Assembly: GCA_025458985.1 (NCBI GenBank)
Contig: JALORM010000084.1
Coordinates: forward strand, 1-7,194
DNA: 7,194 nucleotides
Direction: 5' to 3'
From: Paracoccaceae bacterium
GTDB lineage: Bacteria > Pseudomonadota > Alphaproteobacteria > Rhodobacterales > Rhodobacteraceae
The position numbers and the translations under genes were made by a program. The notes beneath the pieces were generated by a model. That model worked only from the letters and a program-made list of their open reading frames with translations, searched no databases and had not been told where the DNA came from. Shown in pieces: positions 1-4,943 of this stretch. The stretch's first letter is position 1. Each line of letters starts with the position of its first letter.

Positions 1-263
1 CCGACCCCCGTCACCGTCGCCACGAACACCTGCGGGAGGCCATCCACCGCGGGGCGGGTTTCACGGATGTAGGCTTCGCGCCTTGCGCGCATCTCTTCCA
101 GGCGGGTCGCTACAGGATCGCCGGTCTGTGCCTCTGCCGGGAGGGTGAAGGCGGCGCAGAGACTCGCAGCCGCGACCAACGCGGCGTGCCTCCCGCTGAC
201 CAGTTGCGCCAGAATCGCCCCGGCACCAAGACCCCACGCCCGCTTCACTCCACCCCAACCCAT
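1..263 (-). CDS. Exported protein of unknown function, N-terminal part only (runs off the left edge)
   Basis: I do not recognise this gene. Eighty-seven complete codons are visible, read leftward from an ATG at 263, and the frame is open to the window edge. The start is supported by a strong ribosome binding site (AGGTGGAGG) about 7 nt upstream. Residues 26-44 are an alanine- and leucine-rich hydrophobic stretch ending in AEA before Gln46, which fits a signal peptidase I site; a few basic residues (K7, R8, R25) precede it. The signal region is long, so a later internal start is possible. The mature part begins with a charged, probably helical stretch (residues 53-70, rich in Arg and Glu), followed by a hydrophobic strand-like segment (VFVATVTGV, 79-87). 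That order could open an alpha/beta fold, but too little is visible for a family. It lies 122 bp downstream of the GNAT gene on the same strand, so the two may be co-transcribed. Confidence 0.7.
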   Translation of the reverse strand, partial: MGWGGVKRAWGLGAGAILAQLVSGRHAALVAAASLCAAFTLPAEAQTGDPVATRLEEMRARREAYIRETRPAVDGLPQVFVATVTGV

Positions 264-385
264 CACCGCGCCTCCACCTGTGGTTGCATTACCCCCCCCG
301 CGAGACCGTCAAGCGGCGCGCCGCGCTGCCGCCGCGTCACCGGCCTCCCGGGGCGGCCATCCGCGAGCCGGACCGGCGGCCCGTG

Positions 386-982
386 TCACTCCGCCCTGCC
401 CCGGGTCAGCAGAACCCAGTCCGTACTGTCGCAGTCCCAGCCCTCGGGCCGGACAATGGGGAGGCGGGCCATCTCGCGGTAGCCCTCCGACAGGTAGAGC
501 GCAAGCGCCGGGCGGTTGCGGTCGGCCACGATGATGCTGAGGCCTGCGGGACCGGCGGACGCGGCCGCCAGGGCCAGGAGCGCCCGGCCGATGCCCCGGC
601 CCCGGAACGCCCGGTAGACGGCAAGCACGTTCACGTACTGCGTGCCGGGCACCCTGTTCTCCAGCGCCTGGAGGGGACGCACCGCCGGAGGCAGACCGTC
701 GAGCGGCTCGGGCACCTCGGCGACGCGGTAGGTCACCAGACCGCCGGCCACCTCGCCGTCGGACTCGGCCAGGTGCGCGTTGCGCCAGGAGAAGGCGCCT
801 TCGTCGCGGGCAGCCCGGGCCGCGCCGAAGGCCCAGAGGTCGGCGCCCGGCGCGGCCATGTCGCGCCAGAAGCGGCGCGGCAGGCCCTCGCCGGCCATGT
901 CCACAAGCCGCGCGAGGTCGTCCGCGTCGTCGCGGCGCGCGGGGCGCAGGGTCAGCTGTTCGGTGGTCAATTCGGGCTTCAT
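386..982 (-). CDS. GNAT family N-acetyltransferase
   Basis: Predicted cytoplasmic acyl-CoA-dependent N-acetyltransferase of 198 residues; the acceptor cannot be read from the sequence. The N-terminus (LTLRPARRDDADDLARLV, residues 10-27) is the usual first strand and helix of the GNAT fold. The acetyl-CoA pyrophosphate loop is clear: strand YVNVLAV (116-122), then RGRGIGRALL (127-136), matching the family's R/Q-x-x-G-x-G/A motif. Residues 155-169 (DRNRPALALYLSEGYRE) match motif B, where an Asn and a Tyr near the thiol commonly take part in catalysis. The length is ordinary for single-domain members. The ATG at 982 has an AGGGA ribosome binding site 6 nt upstream. The gene follows a terminator-like hairpin that separates it from the DUF1127 gene, so it may be expressed by read-through or from a short promoter overlapping that hairpin. 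It could modify an amine, an antibiotic or a protein N-terminus. Confidence 0.93.
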   Translation of the reverse strand: MKPELTTEQLTLRPARRDDADDLARLVDMAGEGLPRRFWRDMAAPGADLWAFGAARAARDEGAFSWRNAHLAESDGEVAGGLVTYRVAEVPEPLDGLPPAVRPLQALENRVPGTQYVNVLAVYRAFRGRGIGRALLALAAASAGPAGLSIIVADRNRPALALYLSEGYREMARLPIVRPEGWDCDSTDWVLLTRGRAE

Positions 983-999
983 GTCGGTTCCCTGACGTC

Positions 1000-1042
1000 T
1001 GAAGAAGAAGCGCCGCGCCCGATCTGGCGGACCGGGCGCGGC
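1000..1042 (-). terminator. Terminator-like hairpin downstream of the DUF1127 gene
   Basis: On the minus-strand transcript, a perfect 10-bp GC-rich stem (GCCGCGCCCG pairing with CGGGCGCGGC; arms at 1042-1033 and 1021-1012) encloses an 11-nt loop and is followed by GCGCTTCTTCTTC. The tail is only pyrimidine-rich rather than a pure T run, so termination is probably partial. It lies just after the DUF1127 stop codon and ends about 18 bp before the GNAT start. That position suggests the methyltransferase and DUF1127 genes form one unit with damped read-through into the acetyltransferase. Confidence 0.6.
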
Positions 1043-1055
1043 CGTTGCCGGCGGG

Positions 1056-1217
1056 TCAGCCGGACCCGGTCAGCATGTATAGCCCCGGCACGGGCACGCG
1101 GCATTCGGGCGCAAGCCCGATGTCGCGCAGCAGGTGGTCGTCAAGATGCGCCGTCGCCTTCACCAGGCGGCGCAGCTCGCGCCTCTGCCTGAGGCGTGTT
1201 CGCAGGTCGTCAAGCAT
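1056..1217 (-). CDS. DUF1127 family small protein (53 aa)
   Basis: A 53-residue protein that is easy to miss because of its size. Residues 14-35 (ELRRLVKATAHLDDHLLRDI then GL) match the DUF1127 pattern: a basic, leucine-rich helix, a central Leu-Asp-Asp, then Leu-Leu-x-Asp-Ile-Gly-Leu. The N-terminus is highly basic (RTRLRQRRELRR). The tail (residues 36-53), with PECRVPVPG and ending in GSG, is not part of the family core. The start is an ATG at 1217 with an AGGA-type ribosome binding site about 7 nt upstream, only 26 nt after the methyltransferase stop. From the literature, DUF1127 proteins are abundant alphaproteobacterial mini-proteins. Some bind RNA (CcaF1 of Rhodobacter sphaeroides) and some influence phosphate regulation. 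For this copy the role is unknown; its position implies co-expression with the methyltransferase. The alternative of chance ORF is unlikely given the motif, the ribosome binding site and the spacing. Confidence 0.88.
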   Translation of the reverse strand: MLDDLRTRLRQRRELRRLVKATAHLDDHLLRDIGLAPECRVPVPGLYMLTGSG

Positions 1218-1243
1218 GGTCTTTCCTTTCGTCCGGAGGTCCG

Positions 1244-2197
1244 TCAGGCCGCCGCCCGGTGGAGGTGGCAGCCGACGGCGTGGATGTGCCGGTGGTCGGT
1301 GCCGCAGCAGCCGCCAACGACCTTCAGCGCCGGCAGGCTTTCGAGGAACGCCGCGTGGAGCGCGCCGAATTCGGCCGGATCGCCGTCGTCGAGCTCGGTC
1401 GCGGCGTCGAGTTCGGCATGGCTCATCCGCGAGGCGTTGGCGCGTATGCCGCCAAGCCTCCCGAGCCAGTCCTCGCCACGCGCCAGCGCCCCGGCGAAGT
1501 GGTCGGGGTGCGCGCAGTTCACCATGTAGTAGAGCGGCGCGCCCTCGGTCTCGGCCTCGGTCGCGGCGATGGCTTCTGCCAGCGCCATGCCGGAGGCGAG
1601 CCGCCCGTCGGTCTCGACCGTGAAGGACACCGCCACCGGGACGCCCGCCCCGCGTGCGGCGCGGACGATGCCCAGGGCCTCGCCAAGGTGGGTCATCGTG
1701 GTTGCCGTCACCAGATCGACACCGCCCTCGGCGAGCGCCTCGACCTGCGTGCGGTGGATCGCCTCCGCCTCGGATGGTGTCAGTTCGTGCCCGACGACGT
1801 AGCCGTCGCCGGCGGGACCGACGGCGCCGTTGATGACGATCGGCAGCGCCTCGTGCCGGTGGGCAGAACGGATGTCCTGCGCGAGAAGCGCGGCCTCGCG
1901 GTTCGCCCGGACGATGCTGGCGCGGTCGTAGCCCAGCCTGGCGCCCCAGGCGGTGCTGGCCCGCCAGGTGGCGGTGTCGAGCATGAAGCCGGTGCCCGCG
2001 CGGGCAGCGTGACCGACGTAGCGCGCGAAGTAGTCGCGAAGAGCCCGCTGCCCCGCGTCCGACAGGACGAGCGGGAACGAGGCGAAGCCGGGCAGGTCGA
2101 TGCCGTCATGGTAGATGAGGTCGGTCTCGAGCCCGCCGTCGGCAAGGTAGGGCAGCCGCGTCGCGAGGAAGCGGTCAAGGGGCACATCGAATGGCAT
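1244..2197 (-). CDS. Homocysteine S-methyltransferase family protein
   Basis: A zinc-dependent methyltransferase of 317 residues, expected to move a methyl group from a donor such as S-methylmethionine or a betaine to homocysteine, giving methionine in the cytoplasm. Family landmarks appear in order: LADGGLETDL (18-27, the start of the TIM-barrel, DGx(M/L)ET-like), INGAVGPAGDGY (122-133), the third-strand region DLVTATTMTH (161-170), VNC (226-228) and GGCCGTDHRHI (295-305). Cys228, Cys297 and Cys298 are the expected three zinc ligands, so the site looks intact. The start at 2197 is chosen over an upstream in-frame ATG because it has an AGGAG box about 8 nt before it and because the barrel begins immediately after; the longer N-terminus would be non-homologous and would fill the regulatory region. 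The gene is divergent from the TetR gene and followed by the DUF1127 gene. The donor (MmuM-like versus betaine-type) cannot be settled by eye. Confidence 0.92.
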   Translation of the reverse strand: MPFDVPLDRFLATRLPYLADGGLETDLIYHDGIDLPGFASFPLVLSDAGQRALRDYFARYVGHAARAGTGFMLDTATWRASTAWGARLGYDRASIVRANREAALLAQDIRSAHRHEALPIVINGAVGPAGDGYVVGHELTPSEAEAIHRTQVEALAEGGVDLVTATTMTHLGEALGIVRAARGAGVPVAVSFTVETDGRLASGMALAEAIAATEAETEGAPLYYMVNCAHPDHFAGALARGEDWLGRLGGIRANASRMSHAELDAATELDDGDPAEFGALHAAFLESLPALKVVGGCCGTDHRHIHAVGCHLHRAAA

Positions 2198-2262
2198 GTG
2201 GAAAACTCCTGTCAGATGAAGGCCCCCCGTTTGCCGGCTATCGGCTGGCCGAAACAGTGGGT

Positions 2263-2279
2263 TTGCGGTATACTTGCGG
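2263..2279 (+). promoter_or_regulatory. Candidate promoter core with TATACT box and TTGCGG direct repeat
   Basis: TATACT at 2269-2274 is one base from the -10 consensus and would fire toward the TetR gene; no good -35 hexamer is visible 17 bp upstream. The overlapping palindrome GTATAC (2268-2273) also gives a TATACC box on the minus strand, so it could serve the methyltransferase direction. The box is flanked by two TTGCGG copies (2263-2268 and 2274-2279) exactly 11 bp apart, one helical turn, a layout often used by bound regulators. This is inference from base pattern only. Confidence 0.4.
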
Positions 2280-2291
2280 CATTGCCGATTT

Positions 2292-2309
2292 TGCTGTTCT
2301 GGAACAGCA
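2292..2309. promoter_or_regulatory. Perfect inverted repeat, candidate TetR-family operator
   Basis: TGCTGTTC, a 2-bp centre (TG), then GAACAGCA gives a perfect 8+8 bp inverted repeat of 18 bp in the divergent intergenic region. The length and tight centre fit a site for a dimeric TetR-family repressor. It lies 17 bp beyond the TATACT box on the TetR side, 85 bp before the TetR start and 94 bp before the methyltransferase start. Bound protein there could block transcription start or escape for the TetR gene and overlap the -35 area of the minus-strand promoter. I infer that the adjacent regulator is the ligand; the sequence shows only the symmetry and the place. Confidence 0.6.
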
Positions 2310-2394
2310 GCTTGCGATGCGAGGCTCAGGGTGGCGCCGGGCGGCGGCCGGGGCGCAACCGTACTGCCGGTACAGGAAACGCGAGGGCAACCGC

Positions 2395-3015
2395 ATGGCA
2401 CGGGGAAGCGAGACGCGCGTCCGGATCCTCGACATCGCGCAGGATGCAGTCCTCGCGAAGGGCTTCGATGCGACCTCGATCGACGAGATCGTTGCAGCGG
2501 CCGAGATCACCAAGAGCGGCTTCTTCTACCACTTCCCCGACAAGAACGCGCTGGCGCTGGCCCTGATCGAGCGGCACATCGAGGTCGAGGACGCCATCTT
2601 CGACGATCTGTTCGCACGCGCACGCGAACTCAGCGACGATCCGCTCCACGCCTTCCTGATCGGGCTGCGGCTTCTGGCCGAGATGCTGGCCGACATGCCG
2701 AACGGGCACCCCGGCTGCATTGTGGCCACCGCCGCCTACCAGGATCGCCAGTTCGACCGCGCGGTGCGCGACGCCAACCGCCGCGCCGTGCTGGGCTGGC
2801 GCGCACGGTTCCGCGCGATGTTCGACGAGATCGCGGCGCGCTACCCGCCCCGCGAACCGGTGGACCTCGACGCGCTTGCCGACATGGTGAACACGGTCGT
2901 CGAGGGCGGGATCGTGATGTCGAAGGCTCTGGGAGAACCGGGCGCCACGGTCGATCAGGTGCTGCTGCTGCGCACCTTCGTCAAGCAGCTCTTCTCGCCC
3001 GACCGCCCGGTCTGA
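2395..3015 (+). CDS. TetR/AcrR family transcriptional regulator
   Basis: A one-domain-plus-ligand-pocket repressor of 206 residues, the usual size for the family. The DNA-binding part spans residues 6-53: first helix TRVRILDIAQDAVLAKGFD, then ATSIDEIVAAAEI and the signature TKSGFFYHFPDKNALALALI, whose G-x-(F/L)-Y-x-(H/Y)-F-x-x-K block is diagnostic. The C-terminal part is helical. It includes GHPGCIVATAA (104-114), which resembles the Gly-Cys turn seen in the LmrA/YxaF-like subgroup, where the cysteine sits near the ligand cavity. The frame is open far upstream, but the ATG at 2395 is chosen because it has GAGGG 7 nt before it and starts directly at the HTH domain. It is divergent from the homocysteine methyltransferase, the classic layout for local control, with an 18-bp inverted repeat in between. 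The inducer is unknown; a sulfur or one-carbon metabolite would be a guess. Confidence 0.94.
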   Translation: MARGSETRVRILDIAQDAVLAKGFDATSIDEIVAAAEITKSGFFYHFPDKNALALALIERHIEVEDAIFDDLFARARELSDDPLHAFLIGLRLLAEMLADMPNGHPGCIVATAAYQDRQFDRAVRDANRRAVLGWRARFRAMFDEIAARYPPREPVDLDALADMVNTVVEGGIVMSKALGEPGATVDQVLLLRTFVKQLFSPDRPV

Positions 3016-3220
3016 GACCCCGGCGTCGCCGCCGAACGAGGCCGCCCGGGGCGTTCCGCAGCGACCTCCGTCGCCGGCGGACCAGGGCCGGAGGGCGGCA
3101 TCTGCGGCTGCGGCACGCCTGCGCGGCAGGATGGCCGGCTCGGCCGGGGGTTGCGGCCGTCTGCCCCACCCGAGGTCCGGAATACCCGACCGGGCTGAGA
3201 TGCCGCTTCAACGATGGCCC

Positions 3221-3257
3221 GGAATATGTTAGGGTTAATCGTTATTTAAGAACAATC
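3221..3257 (+). promoter_or_regulatory. AT-rich promoter patch with a TTAA-N7-TTAA (CtrA-type) motif
   Basis: The 37 bases here are the only strongly AT-rich stretch in the right half. TTAA (3235-3238), seven bases, then TTAA (3246-3249) match the CtrA consensus TTAA-N7-TTAA exactly, though the base after the second half is G rather than the preferred C. The motif lies about 30 bp before the start codon of the cysteine-rich peptide gene, so it should overlap that operon's promoter. I cannot place -35 and -10 hexamers with confidence. CtrA binding is inferred from the motif and from the likely alphaproteobacterial host. Confidence 0.5.
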
Positions 3258-3279
3258 CCGAGCTTGCCAGGGGTTTTCC

Positions 3280-3462
3280 ATGTCGCCCATTCTGCTCGTC
3301 GTCCTTTCCACCCTCGGTAGTCCGCCCCCGCCGACCTGTCCGGCCGTGCCGGCCCAGTCCCCCGCCCCGCTGCATTGCTGCACGCTCGCCTCGGGGCAGC
3401 TGTGCTGTTCGCAGGTGCTTGACCCCGGCGGCACCGTCTCGGGATGCGGGTGCCGGCCATGA
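3280..3462 (+). CDS. Small cysteine-rich, probably exported protein (60 aa)
   Basis: I do not recognise a named family. The start has a good ribosome binding site (CAGGGG, 6 nt before the ATG), and a stop at 3247 in the same frame excludes any earlier start. The stop overlaps the next gene's ATG as ATGA, which argues for real translation and coupling. Residues 4-12 (ILLVVLSTL) are a short hydrophobic segment followed by a Pro-rich stretch (PPPPTCPAVPAQSPAP). There is no basic residue near the N-terminus, which is atypical for a signal peptide. Seven cysteines (20, 33, 34, 42, 43, 56, 58) follow a near-symmetric plan, C-x12-CC-x7-CC-x12-C-x-C. That is dense for 60 residues and suggests disulfides in the periplasm or metal or cluster binding. 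Its neighbours are exported or membrane proteins, so an envelope role is the simplest inference. Confidence 0.72.
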   Translation: MSPILLVVLSTLGSPPPPTCPAVPAQSPAPLHCCTLASGQLCCSQVLDPGGTVSGCGCRP

Positions 3463-4613
3463 CGCCCCGCCTGCCCCTTCTGGTGCTGAGCCTCTGCCTT
3501 GCCGCGGGAGCCGCCTTCGCACAGCAGGGCTACAACGTCCGCGGCGAGGTCCGCGACGGCGCGTTTCCGCAGACGCCCCGCTTCGACAACCCGCTGGTGA
3601 CCGTGTTCGTCAAGCCGGCTGCCTCGGACAGCTTTGTCAGCGGCAAGAACCTGTCCGTGGAACGCCAGAGCGGCGCGTTCAGGTTCCAGGACTTCATCGG
3701 CGGCTTCGCGATCACCAATCACTGGGCGATCATCACTGTCCAGGCCGGCGAAAACGGCGAATTCGTCGTGCCTGACCCCAATGCCTCGCGGGCCGAACTG
3801 ACCCCGGACCTTGCAGGCGGGCCGATCGACTTCGCGATCAACCTGCGCCACCGCTCAGAGATCGCCGAAGGCTACCGCCGCAGCGTGCTCGATGCGCTGC
3901 GCTCGCCGCAGATCACCCCCGACCTGCTGGAAGGCGCCAACAACGCCGCGCTGAGCGCGGTGGAGCTGGACCCCACGCTGAACAACTTCCTGCTTGTCGC
4001 CCGCGTCACGGACGCGGCGATCCGGCGCGACCTTCAGGACTTCGGCGGCGCGGTCCTCGACCCCGAGACGCTGGCCCTGAACGAGGGCTTCGAGGCCTTG
4101 TCGCCGGAAGACCGCTGGAAGGTACAGTCGCAGTTCCTCGACACGCTGTCGCGGTCGGAGGCCACACGTGCCCAGGCGATCGCGACCGGAACGGCGATGC
4201 TCGACAGCCTGCCGCTTGACGACGACGAGGCGCTGTCGCAGTGGCGCATCGTGCACGTGTTCCTGACGATGTCGCGACTCTACGCGGCCGAGGGCGACTG
4301 CATGTCGCTGGCGGGGAACGCGGCGCGGGGCATCGAGCTTGCCGACCGCCTTCGCATGGACTGGAGCAGCCGACGCACGCTTCTGCTCGACTGGGCGGAC
4401 TGCCTTGAGCGTCTGAGCGGCGCCGGCACCGGCCGCACCGAAGAGGCCTTCATCGCCGAGGCCGCCGCCAACGAAAGCCTGCGCGGGCTTTGGAGCGACT
4501 TCGCCGAGGGCGGCGCCGGAGCCTACGAGACGGTGGCGCTGTCGACCGTCGACTCCGACCGGCGGCTGCGCGCCCTCGTCGAACGCGCCCGGGCGATCCG
4601 CGACCATCAGTGA
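3459..4613 (+). CDS. Secreted protein of unknown function with a C-terminal helical region
   Basis: Function is not recognised. The 384-residue product starts with a clear signal peptide (MTPR, hydrophobic core LPLLVLSLCLAAGAAFA, cleavage after AFA at about residue 21). LSLC is not a good lipobox, so it is probably a soluble periplasmic or secreted protein. Residues 22-130 look beta-rich, with alternating hydrophobic strands (LVTVFVKP, AIITVQAG, IDFAINLR). From about 135 to the end it appears all-helical, with TPR-like alanine- and leucine-rich repeats (for example 261-300), but I see no clean TPR consensus. The mature protein has two cysteines (281, 315) that could pair. The start at 3459 overlaps the upstream stop as ATGA; an in-frame ATG at 3444 would add five residues including an Arg and cannot be excluded. 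The gap to the membrane-protein gene is 24 nt, which fits a single operon. Confidence 0.85.
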   Translation: MTPRLPLLVLSLCLAAGAAFAQQGYNVRGEVRDGAFPQTPRFDNPLVTVFVKPAASDSFVSGKNLSVERQSGAFRFQDFIGGFAITNHWAIITVQAGENGEFVVPDPNASRAELTPDLAGGPIDFAINLRHRSEIAEGYRRSVLDALRSPQITPDLLEGANNAALSAVELDPTLNNFLLVARVTDAAIRRDLQDFGGAVLDPETLALNEGFEALSPEDRWKVQSQFLDTLSRSEATRAQAIATGTAMLDSLPLDDDEALSQWRIVHVFLTMSRLYAAEGDCMSLAGNAARGIELADRLRMDWSSRRTLLLDWADCLERLSGAGTGRTEEAFIAEAAANESLRGLWSDFAEGGAGAYETVALSTVDSDRRLRALVERARAIRDHQ

Positions 4614-4637
4614 CAGACCGCAAGGGGGACAGGGGAA

Positions 4638-4943
4638 ATGACCGACACATCGGGTGGAAACGGCGGCCGACGGGCGCCGGCGCGGGGAAGGTCGGCGCAT
4701 GTGGGCCTGGACCAGACCACCAAGCGCTTCGTGGTCTACGTCACTGTGATTGTCAGTTCGCTGATCGCGCTGGTGATCATCGCCACCGTCGCCTTCATGC
4801 CGGTCTTCCGGCAGGGCTACAGCATCCCCGAAACGCTGCAGAACTGGGGCGGGCTGATCATCGGCTTCTACTTCGGGTCCTTCGTGTCGCTGCTGAAGGA
4901 CTGGTCGCGCGAAAGCGTCGACATCTACCGGGACGAGCCATGA
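4638..4943 (+). CDS. Small membrane protein with two hydrophobic segments (101 aa)
   Basis: I do not recognise a family. Residues 1-30 are polar and basic, Gly- and Arg-rich (GGRRAPARGRS), and should lie in the cytoplasm. A strong transmembrane helix follows at about 31-54 (FVVYVTVIVSSLIALVIIAT), then a short loop with FRQGYSIPETL. A second hydrophobic stretch at 67-86 includes GGLIIGFYFGSFVSLL. The end (KDWSRESVDIYRDEP) is charged. By the positive-inside rule both ends are cytoplasmic, leaving a loop of about 12 residues facing the periplasm. The GFYFG motif occurs in several unrelated small membrane proteins and does not identify one. The start has AGGGG and GGGGG tracts within 14 nt upstream. 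Its stop overlaps the next gene's start as ATGA, so it is translationally coupled to the solute-binding protein. It is too short to be a normal ABC permease; it could be an anchor or a regulatory subunit. Confidence 0.85.
   Translation: MTDTSGGNGGRRAPARGRSAHVGLDQTTKRFVVYVTVIVSSLIALVIIATVAFMPVFRQGYSIPETLQNWGGLIIGFYFGSFVSLLKDWSRESVDIYRDEP

Noticed and set aside
313..324. 12-bp palindrome GCGGCGCGCCGC as a regulatory site
   Set aside because: It is composed only of G and C in a very GC-rich stretch, where chance palindromes are common; no T tail for a terminator.
284..1192. 302-residue open frame on the plus strand
   Set aside because: It mirrors the GNAT and DUF1127 genes on the other strand, shows no recognisable motif, and is explained by GC-rich codon bias.
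2198..2260. SAM-type riboswitch in the methyltransferase leader
   Set aside because: The leader is short, and I could not find the conserved pairing or loop bases of the SAM-II or SAM/SAH classes; a covariance-model search would be needed to overturn this.
2198..2401. N-terminal extension of the methyltransferase to an ATG at 2401
   Set aside because: It would cover the whole regulatory region and adds 68 residues unlike the family, while the ATG at 2197 has a strong ribosome binding site.
1196..2566. 456-residue open frame on the plus strand
   Set aside because: It lies antisense to the homocysteine methyltransferase and then crosses the TetR start; its translation is low-complexity Arg/Gly/Val typical of a GC-rich shadow frame, with no domain motif.
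3061..3145. Two short hairpins (GCGAC-4-GTCGC at 3061-3074 and GGCCG-3-CGGCC at 3133-3145) as a TetR terminator
   Set aside because: The stems are only 5 bp and there is no T-rich tail; such hairpins are expected by chance at this GC content.
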